A stretch of 64,000 nt of DNA from Cinclus cinclus (taxonomy: Eukaryota; Chordata; Aves; Passeriformes; Cinclidae), in NCBI RefSeq assembly GCF_963662255.1, contig NC_085059.1, forward strand, positions 13,549,234 to 13,613,233. The letters run 5' to 3'. The translations under genes and the position numbers were made by a program. This document shows positions 20,961 to 41,771 of the stretch, one piece after another (position 1 is the stretch's first letter; every line of letters starts with the position of its first letter). Under the pieces are notes generated by a model. It made no database searches. It was given only the letters and a program-made list of their open reading frames with translations, and had not been told where the DNA came from.

Positions 20961-23900
20961 TCTTGTGCCATTCTTCAGCTCATGTGTTAGTAAAACACCA
21001 GTATCCTGTTCCCAGAACTTAGTTCATGGCAGTACCTTGATAGATTTAAGAGTTGTGCTTAATTGTTTTTAATCTTAAAACTAGAAGGCTGTGTTGGTAG
21101 TTGTGCTCACTTGCAGTTAAGTGGCAGCTAAAACCTGCTGCCACTTTCGCCTGGAGGTTGTGAAGGAGAGCTCAGGTGAGAAGCCCCAGCTGTGGTGGGG
21201 CTGTGCTGGTGAGATGGTGGCTCATGCTCTAGGCAAGCACAGAGGCTCAGAGTAACTGTAGTGGTGTCTGCTTTATGCTCTGCTAGGAGGAGCCAGAGCT
21301 GTAGGTTTTGGGTAGTGTTTGGGAGTCTGGACAGTAACTGCAGGAGGGAGCCAAGAGGTGTGCAAGAAGCTGGCTGCACTTCCTTTATGTTTCTGTCTTG
21401 AGTCGGAGACATGTCCGCAGGTTAATAGGATGTATATACCTTCCATGAAAGGCAGGTTGGACAGACATTAAATTACCGATGCAAAGTCTGAATTTTTGCA
21501 GCCTTTTCATGTAACAGAAAAAGCTGAAAACTTCCACTGCAGTTGTGGGTGGAAAAACCAGTATCTTTCTCTAGAGATGAGTGACCAACTAGAAACACTC
21601 TCCTTTTCTGACTTGACTGTTGATTTACTGCTATTTTAAGGCAGTAACTGTCATGTGATTTGCCTGCCTTGTGACAGAATATAAGTAGCGAGCTCTACTG
21701 CACAAAGTAAACTTCTAATCTTTGTTGCAGTGATCAATTCAATTTTTAATCTCCTTTTGAAGCTAAAATATGGCAGTCTTTTTTCTTGTAACAAATTCTT
21801 TGAACAAGTAAGACCCAGAAGCAGAATCAAACCAAGCAACCAAGACAAGAAACAAACACATGTTACTAGTGACCTTTCCAGTTCTTTTAATAAGGGATGC
21901 AGTTATTTCTGCATGGACTATAATCTGCTGCTCCCTGCTGGCTGTCCTTGAAAAGAAAAATTTGCTTGTGAATTTAGATGTCTGTAAGACTCTTCTGGTG
22001 TTAAGTGGAAGTCTTGAGTATTAAATCAGATTTTTAGTCTTAGAGTTGACAACTTTACAGCTGAACCATGTAACCTCCAGCCCAACTTACCTGCAAATGA
22101 AAAAAACAGATCACTGAAACAAATGAGTACAGTATTCATGAGTATTACTGTCTCAAGATTTAAATACTTTATTACATACTTAAAATATTTTTTTTCTGTG
22201 AAATAAAGGGTAGCAGAATATTTTTCTAGCAAAACCTTGGCCCTCCAGTGGGAAAATTGCATGGTACCAGGACCATTTCGCTGCAGTCCTTCTGGCTAGT
22301 AGTGTCCTAGCAAGAGTTTGTCAGTTGATGTTATTGTGGTGATTTTTGTAAGTAGGTGCTCAGGTAATGCTTTAACAGGTGATGTGGCCTTAGGCAGAAA
22401 CTGAGGATACTGGTACTTAAATGCAGAGCTGGCTTTTCCCTTTCTTCTTTGCATGAAAAGTTTGTGATACAAAGAACTGCCTGGTAAAAGTAAAGGCTTG
22501 TACACAAGGTTGTTGCTTATGGCTGTAATCTACTCTTAATTTACTAATCCTACTTGGATATTTTTTGAGGACAGACTGTAAGAAGTGGTTTGGGAGACGT
22601 AGCCCTCAGCTTGTCTGTCCCTCATGCATTTGATGTTAGGAATTTGGAACTGAAGTTTTTGACTTAACCTGGTGGCTGAGTGTGTTTGTTGAATATTGTG
22701 CTACTTAGGGACCTTGTTCTGACACTGGCTGCTGAAACTGGTAGAGGAGCCTGGGAAGGACTGGGTGTACTGGCACCTGGAATGGTGTGTGCATAGGTAG
22801 CTGAAGACCTAAAAATATCAGAACACCTATGAAAAAGTCATAACCTGAAAGTGCATAAATTTAGAAAATGTATTTTGTAGTGGCCACTAGAAAGATCCTC
22901 CTTTATAATAAGTTTTAGAGATGTTGTTTAAAATAAAAGCCAATTCCACACTGCCAGAGTTGAGACAAGTTCTTGTAAAATTTATTTGTCCTAGAGCTTT
23001 TACTAAAAACAAGATAAATGAAAACAGAAAAATCAAAGGTGACTTATCTGGTCTAAGACATGCTAGGATGAAGATTAAATGTGCATTATTATAGTAGAAT
23101 AATGTTTCTTAGTAGTAGATCTTGAACATTGTTTGAAACCTATGGAAAGAAAATAATGTAATGTTTTTTTTTTTTTTTTTTGTAAAAGTATCATTAAAAG
23201 AAATTACTGCATTGCCTCATTTTCGCTTACATTATATGTAAGTGTCTTACTAGTACTGTACTTAGTAAGAGGCTTTTTGCATTCTTGGTTTCCTGTAGAA
23301 AATAAAGGCATTTTTCTTGCTTAATTTAGATTACAGACAAGCACATTAAGTCATTAGGCCTCTAATTTGCACTGGCACTGTTAAGTAATCTTTCTGTTCC
23401 TAAGAATAAGTAGTATAAACAGTTGTATGTCTTTCCATTAACTTGCTAAATAAAATATTAACACATTTTTCTTGTGCCTGCTATACTAATATTACACTGA
23501 ACTAAAAATATATTTCTCCTTAGCTCAGGGCCTTAGCACTGTGAATCTCACGGTGGTTGAGGCCACTAATGATTACACTGCTCACAGTGATCACATTAGG
23601 TGCATTCCTGCCCAGCTATCCAGAGTTGTACTAAGCGTGGTTGTCTTTTAGTTTGAAGAAGTACTTAGTGTACCAAAGGGTGTTGTTACCAAGGTGTTAA
23701 CTGTAAGTGTACACTGTGCTTGGGAGTATGTAGCAAACTGAGTTACAGCTAGATGTTTTCTTGGCAGTCTATTGAGGGACCTCAACAGATGAAGACATAA
23801 CAAGACTTTGCAGACTTAACAGGACCAACATTACTCTGATATCCACAAACTTGAATCTAGGGGTGAATGGATCCTGAAGGATGAGATACCAGCTGTGAAC

Positions 23901-24190
23901 CTGAAATTACACTTAAGGGGAGATCTTCTGAGAAGTTATGCAGCTGGACTGGCTTCTGGCTGGAGCCTGAGGGCACTGAGCAGCAAGCAGAAGAGCTCTG
24001 TTTGTGTGGATGTGCAGTCATTTGCATGCTCTAGAGATAGCCATGTCTGGGACATGTTGGTCCTTGCTTACAAACAAGTGATAACACAAGTGTTGCTGGG
24101 AGTGTCAGGCTGATGGAAGGTAGTTATGATTGCTGGATGTACACAAGTGTCCATGCTTGGAGACTGCCAGAAATTCTTGCAAACCTTGAG
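20961..24190. other. Convergent intergenic stretch HNRNPAB/PHYKPL
   Basis: About 3.2 kb with no coding exon on either strand. It contains a T20 tract at about 23164-23183 and further plus-strand AATAAA hexamers near 22931, 23301 and 23451. Those would allow a longer HNRNPAB 3' UTR or a separate noncoding transcript. No transposon was recognised. Confidence 0.5.
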
Positions 24191-24211
24191 TAAAAGCATC
24201 TCTGAGGAAGC

Positions 24212-24217
24212 TTTATT
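24212..24217 (-). terminator. PHYKPL polyadenylation signal
   Basis: AATAAA on the minus strand (TTTATT on plus), about 100 bp after the PHYKPL stop codon. This is the first canonical signal downstream. Confidence 0.65.
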
Positions 24218-24313
24218 CTGACAGTGCTTGTGAAGTTATGTTTGGAGCCTTTCTGTTTAAATAGTACTGTGTGACTAGATAAATACCTGCTCAGGTAGAA
24301 CAAATAGGTTTTT

Positions 24314-31373
<7,060 letters not shown>

Positions 31374-31720
31374 GGCCGCGGAGCCGCCCGCGGGGCCCGA
31401 GAGGGCTGGCGGCGGAGCGAGGAAGGAGGGAGCGAGGGAGGCAGAGAAGGAGCGGCCTCCTCCCGCGGGGGCCGGGCCGCGATGGGAGGGGAGGGGAGCG
31501 GAGGGGAGGGGCGGCAGCGCGGGGAGTCGGCCGCTGCCCGTCCGGAGCGCCCGGAGCAGTCCCGGCTGCCGCCGGAGCGCGGCGCGGGAAGCGGAGCCGG
31601 AACTCGCCCAGGGACCCGGCGGGTGCGGCGCTTCCCTCTTGGGCCACCCTGGGGACAAATGGGGACAGGCCGCGGCCCCTGGGGCTCTGCGGGGCTGCTG
31701 GCAGCTCCCCGTTGAACCAG

Positions 31721-34700
31721 ACAGCTCAGGGGTTTGCACTGCTCGGGTGCATCCAGCCCTACACCCCGCTCTCCTCGGAGGAAGGAACGGGCTCTTCAGG
31801 ATCATTAGTGCAGCTATAGCACTCTTTGTTTGAAATGCGCATTGAGGAAGTTTCTTTTACGGTTGAAAATAATTTGAGTGGGTAGCCCAGGTGATAGAAC
31901 TGAAATAATTTTTCCATGTACGTGACTGTTTAAGCAGAAGTAAACCCAACCTTTTACATGTTTTACTCCTGTGTTTGGTTGGTGGCAGACACCTGACTGA
32001 CTCCTTCAGAGCTAATCCTAAAGCAGGTAGTAGTCAGGATTAAAAGAGGAAATGCTGTCAATCAGATTAGAATGATCTTTCTTCCATTCCTGTTTTGAGT
32101 GGAATTGCCTAAAGAAAAAGAGGAAGATAACCAGAAAGGAGGTTCTGCAATGGAGTTCTGCTACTTGCAGGCATTGTATTCCATAATCAAGTTCATCAAC
32201 TTGTCCAACTTGATTCTAGAAAAGGACACTTTTTTCCGCTTCCAAATACACATCCACATTCTTTTGGTTTAAACTGACAAACAGCTCTTAAAGCTATAGA
32301 AAAACAGAACAGTTAATTTAAAAACTACACTTTGCAGACTTTACTCACTAGATACAGCCACCAGTTATTATCTCTAGCTGCAGTTACTTGATAAACACAG
32401 GAGCAGTTTAAATTTTGTGTTAAAATGGAGAATGCAAAACCAAATTGCTATGTACTTAAAGTTAGATTGAACTTAGTCTGTTGTTTCATAAAGGTCAGCA
32501 ACAAAAGACAGTAGAGAAAAAGTTAATAACGGTTAATTAATGGCTGTTAATCTTTATTTGAACTCTTGTCTGGTTAAGATATTTACTAGCTATTTATAAT
32601 AACAACCTGAACATTTACAATTTGGAAAGTTTACTCTTGGTTACAAATGCAGAGTTCATTATACATATTCACACAATTGTAAAAGTAATCTGTACAAAGA
32701 GACCGTTTTTTAAATCTAGTTTTTGCTTTTATTAAAAAAAGCACAAGAAAAAAAAGGTTTTTAGGTCTCAAGGTAATGTCCATTACAACTTAAACTAGAA
32801 ATACATGATGCAGTACTAATTAATACCATTTTAACATGTTAAAACAATGGATAAGAAATACTGTTATTAGTGCCTTCATTTTTGAAGTAGTTGTACCCCA
32901 AAGAAGAGTAAATAGAATACTTTTGGTGGCACGTACATGATCAAAAATCACAAAAAGTTTGCAAATGGAGATGTTAAGTACATTTTCTGTAATTTTAATA
33001 TCTATATATTTCTTTTTAAAGGTGATAGACAGAGATTTAGCCAGCTTTGTATAAAATACCATGTAAATACATTCAAACCTCATTTTTGGCAAGCTGCAAA
33101 CACACAATCAGCCCTTTCTCCTCTGAGCAGCCTCCCCGGAGTGATGCAACTGCTCATAAATAAGGGACACTTGCATAATGTCATAGAGTATTAAGCTCTA
33201 TTGGCATAATTTCAAAACAAATATAGACAGATAAGGCACATGTATGCATTATTCTAAACTGTATACAGATTTGAGGTACCAGCTGGTACAGTTTCTCAAA
33301 TGCTAATGTACACACCAGTTAATTTCTATGTCCAAAGTCATGTAATACAACAAAGCAGAGTTTTGACTGTGGTATTTGTGCTGAACTTCCTTCATAATCA
33401 GTGTTTTTGATTGTTTTTAAGATGATAGCAGAAAAAAATCCCAAATTGAAACACAAAAAGCTGTTATGAAATTGTTTATGAAACTGCACTCTACAAAACA
33501 AACCAGCAAACACAACAGGCTCCAGCTCTCATTGCACTGATGGCAGCTTATGGCTTGTCCTGCTAAACTCACAAATTCAGTGGCTATCATGGGTGCCTTT
33601 GCTTTGCAAAACCAGATTCTAATTTTTTAATGTAATTGCAGGAATGAAAGTTTGATGAGCACTCACCTACTCTTGATAAATTCCTGTAAAATGAACTTTT
33701 CAAATACAGTTTTTAACCACATAATAAAAAGCAGCAGATGGGATCAGTGTCCTTAACAGATACTTGGGTGACCTCCATTTTAAGTTTCTGTTCATGAACA
33801 CCTAAGTTATGTAAGAAGCCACACAAGTGAGCTGACACACAAGTGAGCTGACTGTTCTATGAAACCACACTTAAGGCAACTTCTAGCAGAACTTAATGAA
33901 ACAGGAATTAATTGTTTGTCTTAAGACATAGGAAAACCACAAATGTTACTAATGTATTTCTTACTCAGCTCTCTTGTCAATAATTCCACTTCTTATGCAT
34001 GAAAAACCCTTTTTTTCCAGCCTTCCTGTGGATTCCCCCCAGGCTCTCTATAGTAGTATACAAGAATACAATCTATTAAGTCTTTCTTCCATTCATATCT
34101 AAGTGACAGATTTTCAGCATTTACTTTAGCTGCAGGTTACACAACAGTGACACATCCCTTGTGTTGTGCCATCTAATGGGACAAAAGCACATGGCCAAGT
34201 TGTAGTAGTTCACCTGGGGATGTGAAAGTATTAAAAGTAATTTTTAGCTTACAAATATAAATTATTACCAGGGAAAATAAAGTTTAGGAAATGGAATTTT
34301 TTTACTCACTGGTTTGCTTCAGTCTGCATTAGATTCCCTCAAGTGGAGCTCTGGAGTATTTCTAATTGAACTAATTATGGCCAGGTCCAGTGCAGTGCCA
34401 GGGACATGGTTAAAAGGCAGGTGACTCAAGTAAATTACACTGGGACTGGACTAACTAGAGTGACCAGATGTTTCTCTCTGCCCCCTACTTTTTGTTAAAA
34501 AAAAATAAAATTAAACACTATTGCAAAAGAGTAAAGAAATATACTTGCATAAACAGTCCTTTAAAGCTGCCAGGTTCAGTGTGTGCCACAGTGATTGCCT
34601 TGGCAAGTTAGAGTGTCACAGGCCTTTTGAAATTATCCATACATCTAAATTCTCACTTGAAAATCTTCTGGTTAAACCTCTGCAAGGCTGGCTGTGCTGC

Positions 34701-37700
34701 TCAGCATGTCAGCCTGTCCTGAACAGGTAAAATCCAGGAGTTTTAAATTAAACAAAACAATACTGAGGTTCTTTCCATGCATGGACACTGCTGAGGGCAC
34801 TCCTCTGCTAGAAGACATTGGAACCAAACTCACTGCTCTGAATTCAGCCACATATCTGCACTATTTGTCCAGGATGAGTGGTTTGGGGACATTTAACTTT
34901 TTATATCTTAATCATTTGTAGCTGCTAATATTTTGTATATCTTAGAGAGAAATCTGTTGCCTACAGAGGAAATAATCCAGAGCTTCTATGCTCAAAATTT
35001 TAAAAATAAAAATGTGTCAGGACACCTACTATAGGAAGATTTTATTTGCATAATGCTGTAAATTATCTGGGCAACAGTGGGACTGAAAAAGCATGAGAGT
35101 ACAATGCTATTTTCCAAGAAAGAAATAACAGATTTGGAAAAATATTGAAGTTTCTATTTTTGCACTCCTGGTTTTACAAATTTGAACAGTAGTTCCACAA
35201 AAGTTAGGTTGTGCTGTGAATTAAGAGACACTGTCACAGCATAAAATTTGCATAAAATTTGCTTCTGTTTACAAAAAAAGAAAATCTCCTATAGAGGGCA
35301 GCATTGAATCAGCATTCACTGACCAGGGAACACCTAACGCACGTATTCCATTGACAGGCCAGGGGAGTTATTTACCATTATGATAAAGCTAGAAAGTTTC
35401 TGGCAACCTCATGGTTTAATTAATGATTCTTATTTATTTTAATCAGATGTGCATTACTACATGTGAATTCTTGCCCAAGACCTGCGATATTTGGCTGAGT
35501 TCAAAACCAAAACTACCCAGGGTAGTGGTTACTATAACAATCTTAAAATCACGGGTGTCATTTTCCATGAACTACTTTGCATCATTGCATGGGTTGTCTT
35601 AAACTGCTGAAACGTCCCACATGTTTTGCTGGTTTGCTTAAGGATTTGAAATGCTGAATTTATGAAATTACAGAAGACAAAAACTCATCTAAATATTTTA
35701 TCTATTGGTTTCCTAGAAAGAAAACACATCAGAAAGTCACTTAGCATTAAAATAAACATTCTCATTTTTAAATACACAGGAGAAAAATCCATACAGAAAT
35801 AAATTCATCATCATTATATATACAGGAACTGTCAGAAACAGTGCATACTGGAGAGGCAACTCCCCATGGGAATAAAACAAAGCATCTAGCAATATCTTGA
35901 TTATGGTGTTTTTAAACTAAAACATTGATGAATTGACACTTGGGAACAGTTTCAGTTTGGCATCAGATCAGGATTTCTCTGCCACCTGTTTTGTAAGCCA
36001 AAGAAATATTCCTCAACTCACTGGCCAAGCCATGACTGAGCTGCAAAACTCTTGATCTCATTTGTCCCCATCACAACAGCCCAGATTATCAGGTTCATGC
36101 TTTGGCAAGGTTCCTCTTAAGGTGTCAAGCTGTGGAGTTACACACATGGGATTTTTTTGCCTTATTCCCTTCTTCCCTAAATCCATCCCCTCCCCAGAAG
36201 CTTTAGGGAGTGCTCCCCATAGTCACAGTTGGGTGCAGCATCACCACTCTTGGGACACCAGCACTGACACAACCACAGCCAGCAGCAGCTGCAGCCTCAG
36301 ACGTGGAATGCACTTGCTGTGCCTCATGGCAAGGCAGCCCTTCCTGCAGAGCTTTGTGGCTGCAAAACCTTTTAGGGGTATCAAGTGAGTTCTTGTGCCC
36401 TTATGACTCAGTTTGGGAACTTGCTTCCAAAACTGATTGGGCTACAGTGTGCTAAGAGAGAGGATGTTGGTGGTGACTGGAAAGATGGTCGTTAACTACA
36501 GTTTGAAATGGAACAAACCTTAAAGAAAGCCGTGTGTTCTCTGCTCCTGGGCAGCAGCAGGCATGGTTGGTTTAACCACACAGAAAGCACCGTGCTTTCA
36601 CAGCAGTTAAATTAGAGGGAGGAATTTGGTTTCATCAACTAAAAAACAAAATATATTCGTCTGAGTTTCAGATTGCCTCAATATCAGTAACTTCAGTGTG
36701 TTACCCAGAATGTCTGTTGATGAATCCATGAAGTTATACCAAATATTATAGTGAGCAAGAAAAATCAGTGGCTGAGTCACAGACTGACCCACATTTCATT
36801 AGCATTAGCAGCCTCTCTGTCAATCATCTTCATTGCTGCTGACATATAGTGGTAACATTCAGCTGCTTTTTGGAATTGCTGTAAAGCAGTCTCAGATTCT
36901 TTGAAACCAGAGGGGAAAACAAAAGAAGAGAGATTTCCAGGGGAAAAAAATGCCCTAAGCTTTGTGAAAGGCTGAGATCATGACTGAGCTTTGAGCAAGA
37001 CTTGCCAGTACTACCTAGAAGTAAAATTTGTCTTTGTGAGCCATTCGCAAAGTATTCAGAAAGACCCACGTAAACATATTTCATATGTTCATTTTCATAT
37101 GGAAGGAGAAAATAATCAATTCATCTGGCATGAATTTGCAGAGCAAAGCACATATTTTTAACTCACTGCAGTAAGATCACGACTGCTTTGTATTTAACAA
37201 CTACTCTTCTAAATATGTTTGTGTGTTAGGCACATAGAAGTCTAAATAGATTTCCTCTTTAGACTCCGTGTAATCATTACAAAACCCAACAGTTTCTCTA
37301 ATAAAGTCTGTTGATCTGAATAATATGATTGATAATCACAGAATGGCTGGGCTTGGAATAGTCTTTAAAGATCATCTAGGTCCAACTGTGTCATGGGCAG
37401 AGAACCAGGTACACTGTCCAGGATCTAAAGGCCAAATGCCCCAGTCTCAGCTGAGGACCAGGCAGGACTTGAGGTGCCAGTGACAGCCCTGCTGGGGGAT
37501 CCATTCCCTGCTCTGCTCCCCGGAGCTCCGCTCTCCACAGGTCTCTGCTCCTTTGATAACAGCGGGTTGGTAGAGTGGATGTACCACCCCCAGGCCTTGA
37601 ACTACTGGTTAGTCCCTCCTAGGCAAAGTGGTAACAGTGTGCAGCAGGATCCATACATGCCAGCATTCCTGAGTGGGAGTGGCAGCAGCAGGAGTGCAGA

Positions 37701-40700
37701 GAAGCTGCTGCATGTGAGCAGTGAGGCCAATGTCCTGAACATTCCTGACTGGCTAAATGTGCATAGATGATCTTTGTACATGCAGAACCAAGGCCCTTTG
37801 CCTGGGAATTTTCAAAGAGGATCACAAAAAGGTTTGGTAGCTGAGCTGTAGCATTGGGGGGTGTGGATACAGCTGCACTTCTGTGCTAGAGTGGTAATTC
37901 CGGCCTTCCTCCATTACAAACAAATGTCTTGGGTGCTGTGGCAGCAGAGGCTCTGTGCTGGGAGGGGGACGGTGGCCTTGCAGAGCGGTAAAGCACTATT
38001 CTGGTATTCTGTATCAATGTTTTGCAGGCCTGGCAGTGGTCACAGTTGATGCCTACAAGCACTGGATATTCCACAAGTTGAAGACGGAATACTGACTTGT
38101 TTACCTGAAGATAATAGGACTTCGGGGTATTTCCTCAGAGAAAATATAAATTTTAATATAATTTCATAAGCTTTGGAGGTTAGCTTGTCTTGTAGCTTCA
38201 GTGATATCAAACTTCTTTAAGTAGGAGCTAGATAGAAAGCTGTTTAGTTTTTGCCAGCGTATGTAAAACAAGACTTTTCTATCTGCATTGTAGATTGTTT
38301 GTGGACACTTCCAGATTCTTGTGCTTTCTGCAGTCATTCTGGGACTGAACTCTCATTGATATTGAAAGAAGTTCCATGAACACAACATGTGCAGGAGTTT
38401 GAGTGTAGAAGCCCACAGCATGGTTTGGAATAGCGAACTGCGTTTAGTTTGGAGATGGGTGGGGGAGATGGGAAGAGCAACTGTACATTACGGGAACAAT
38501 TACAGATCTTCCTGGTGACATCAATGAGAGATTTTCCTTCAACCTTTCACAGAAGATTTTTTAGCTTTAATTTGGGATATTAGAGGGGTTTTTCAAAAGC
38601 ACTAAAGGCCAGTGGAAGCTTGTTAGCTGCTCCTTATGCCTTTAAAAACCCCTACACCAAAAGTGACAGCTGAGAACATGAAATGGAAGTAAATAAAATG
38701 CATTTTCATTGCTGTTTTGAGTTACATAATTGTTGTTTCTTGATTTGTTAGTTGATCTGAATTTAACATGGACTTAATCTGTATGGTGACCAAGGAAATG
38801 GTGAGTAGCTGGTAGAGATGCCACGTACAGCCACAAAGCCAGTGATGTGTAGGTGTAGCCCCTGAGCAGCCAACGACAGGTAACAAATCCGCTGCCTACA
38901 GCCCTGAGGCTGTGTCACCTCTCCCGAGCGTGGTGGCCATTTCAGCATTGACCAGTGCAGAGCACAGGCTTTCCCTGACTCTGGGGATAAGCTCAAGGAC
39001 ACCCAGAGCCTGGTCACAGATGACAACTCACAGATACCAGACATCACCCTACCTGTGTGTGGAGCACAAAGCACATTCCCACTGTTCTTCACAATACTGG
39101 AGCAAGACCTCCTGCACGAGGTCAGCTGGTACAGGACAGGTTGTACCTGGACATCCCTCTCTCAAGCTCTGTCTGGCAGTAGCTGCAGTAAGAGTGGCAA
39201 GATGAAGCAAGAATCTTAACAGAAGTTTTGGATCTACTCACTGCACCCAAACTGCCTCCCTTCTGTATTCTCTAAGATCCACAAAGAGCTGTACTACTAT
39301 GCTTGATATTAGAGTCAGGCTCCTAATTTCATCTAAAACTCCTACACAGGACCCAGCAACATGGTTTGAGCAAAGTATTCTCTCCAGACATGATTTGTTA
39401 AATCAAAAGGGCATAAAGGTGATGGCAATTATATCACTGGTTTGGTTAGGATTAACCAGTTTTACAAATAAAAATCCACAGCTTACTTTTTTGAGTTAGT
39501 GTGGCTTCAACTGCTACCCATTGGATGAGTATTTGTATCTTTCTCTGTTCAGTTTAAAAACTTGTTAATACAAAGTATCTCCTCCCCGTAAAAGAATCTG
39601 GTTGCTTCTTGATCTTTATTGTAAGCTGAACAGACTCAGCCTTAAGCCATCTTGTTCCTCTTTGAAATATTTTTTTTAATAGCTCTCTGCTGCACAATTC
39701 CTGTTTTTTCAGCTTCTTAAAAATGTTGAACCATGGAATAGTTTGTAATTTTACCTGATCCCACAGTGGTATATGCAGATATCAAAATAATAAAGATGTT
39801 ATTCATTAGCCTGCTCTGCATGGGTTGTGCATGAGAAGAGATAATTTACAAAAGAGACTGAAAAGGTAAAGAGAAATAAGATGAGGAGAGCATAGAGTTA
39901 GTTTACAGTTAAAACTATGTAAACCAAGAAGAAATAAAAAGCAAATGAACCCCCACAAACCAAGACAACTAAATACTTCAAACTCCAAATTTCTGGGAAC
40001 CCCAAGAGCAACATTATGTGCTCTGTTGTTTAAGAAGGGACTTAAGCAGAGCCTTCCCTGTCCTGCAACTCTCTGGACTGAAAGTATTGCCAGATTTTCT
40101 GTTTCGAAATTCTGCAGCAGAGGCTTCCTGGGGAATTTGTGTTCCACAGTAACAAAGTGCTTGCACATCTTCAGGCAGAGACCCCAGAACAGGACCCAGA
40201 GGTGCTTCCTCTTGAGGAAAAAAGTTTCTCTTGGTTGTAGAGGAAATAACCACAGGCAGTCAAGGTTGTTCTGTTTAGCCCCAAAGTTGCTGTTTCCATC
40301 ACACCCACAGCAGGCAGCGATGGATGGAGCTTGGCTTTGTTTCCTGTGCAGGTTGCAAATCCTTCTGTTTGACCAGACAGTAGACAGCAGCTTCTTTCAT
40401 TTTTAGGGCTGCATCCTTCTTTTCTTTGTTTTCAGCCAGTTTTTTTCACCCTTTTAATGTGCATATACAATGCAAACATGAAGTTAGGAGCCAAATCAGG
40501 ACAGGGATTTTGCCCTCCTTCAAGCAGTAAGGCACACAAGGCTGGCTCAGTACTGTTAGTTCACACTGCAGCATGAGTAGGGAACACTGTTCTTCCCCAG
40601 CTACTGTCATGGGTAACTTTAGCAAATCCTGGTGTTACCATGCAATGGTATGGGTTTGGGAGCTTTACATTATTTTCCAAGTCCATAAATGTCAGAATCC

Positions 40701-41500
40701 AGTATAAAAAAAGGTCAATATATTACTGTCAAAAGTTTTTTTTTTCCTTTTTTTATACAAAAATTAAAAATATCAAAATATATCACATTATTTACATATT
40801 GTGCTTCATGCTTAGAGATCACTGAAAAAGAACACACAAACATTTTAATCAGAAAAACGCTCCATCCATTACACTTAAAAATCTTACTGTTAATACTATA
40901 AGCATTGGCATTCCAGTTTCTTTTAATATTAATGGTACATCCAAACAAATAACACAGAATTAAAGCCTTTGATATACCAAGGGTGTGCTCACATTCTAAG
41001 TGAGGGTTTGCAACCAGTTAGTGACATGCTGTTAACTCCAGCTGTGTCCACATACCACATGTTTACAGCTGGGTTTGTAATTCCACTCAGCTTCAGTGCC
41101 ATACTCTTGTTGGAGAATGAGGATTCTCCTACAAGTCTGGATCAAATCCTCATCTTACAGGAGGACACATCTCTCCTCATTCTCCCAGGCTGCCAGTAGC
41201 AGTTCTAACCCCTGGCTGCTCTGGGTGCACGAGATGCTACAAACTACCTGATCACCTGTACCCAGGGTGCTGATCTGAGCACTGAAGCAGTGCAGTGGTT
41301 GTGAGTTATAATTAAAATGGCAGTAGAGTCTTTGTTAGAAAAGAAATGTTTGGAACTCTTCAAGAAAGAGACAACCCACTGTTAACTTCTCAGCTGGGAG
41401 GGTATGGACTGAGTAAGTCACACAAGAACATGATGCAGCCTTTCCATGGGTGGTTCCTAAGCTTCCTTGGCCGTAATAAAATCCCAAGCAAGCCTGTAAA
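31721..41500. other. Gene-poor stretch between PHYKPL and the COL23A1 3' end
   Basis: Nearly 10 kb of AT-rich DNA with no supported coding exon on either strand. The part nearest 41.7 kb probably contains the COL23A1 3' UTR. Candidate minus-strand polyadenylation hexamers occur at about 40845-40850 and 40922-40927 (ATTAAA) and 39615-39620 (AATAAA). A CR1 scrap lies at 37334-37412. The rest may be intergenic or lncRNA. Confidence 0.5.
37334..37412 (-). mobile_element. CR1 LINE scrap, copy C
   Basis: AATCACAGAATGGCTGGGCT begins the reverse complement of a CR1 3' terminus, followed by TTTAAAGATCATCTAGGTCC and a degenerate GTCATGGGCAG block. Similarity fades after about 80 bp. It has the same orientation as the other CR1 copies. 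Confidence 0.72.
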
Positions 41501-41723
41501 AAGGCATTCTACTGACACAGTTAACAATGATTTTTCATGCTTAGCAAATTGGTGTTCCCAGCACCAGTCTAGAGGTGGGGGGAACAAGACCTGATGCTGC
41601 TGGAATCCTGCTCTCCTGAAGCATAATGTCATGTCTGCCAGGCCTGTGAGCTGTTGCTTAAAGCATGCAAACACTCACTGCAAAATTACTCTGGACCTGT
41701 TCAAGGATACACAATTATTAATG

Positions 41724-41771
41724 TTACTGTACCTTATGCCAACATCCTGCTACTGGCAGTCCATCTGGTCC
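41724..41771 (-). other. COL23A1: COL23A1 terminal exon with stop codon
   Basis: After an acceptor (TTTTGCAG) at 41773/41772, the minus strand encodes [15 protein letters not shown] and then TAA at 41726-41724. This matches the human C-terminus (GPDGLPVPGCWHK, from memory) with two extra residues. The previous exon ends at 45599, so the intron between them is about 3.8 kb. Confidence 0.92.
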
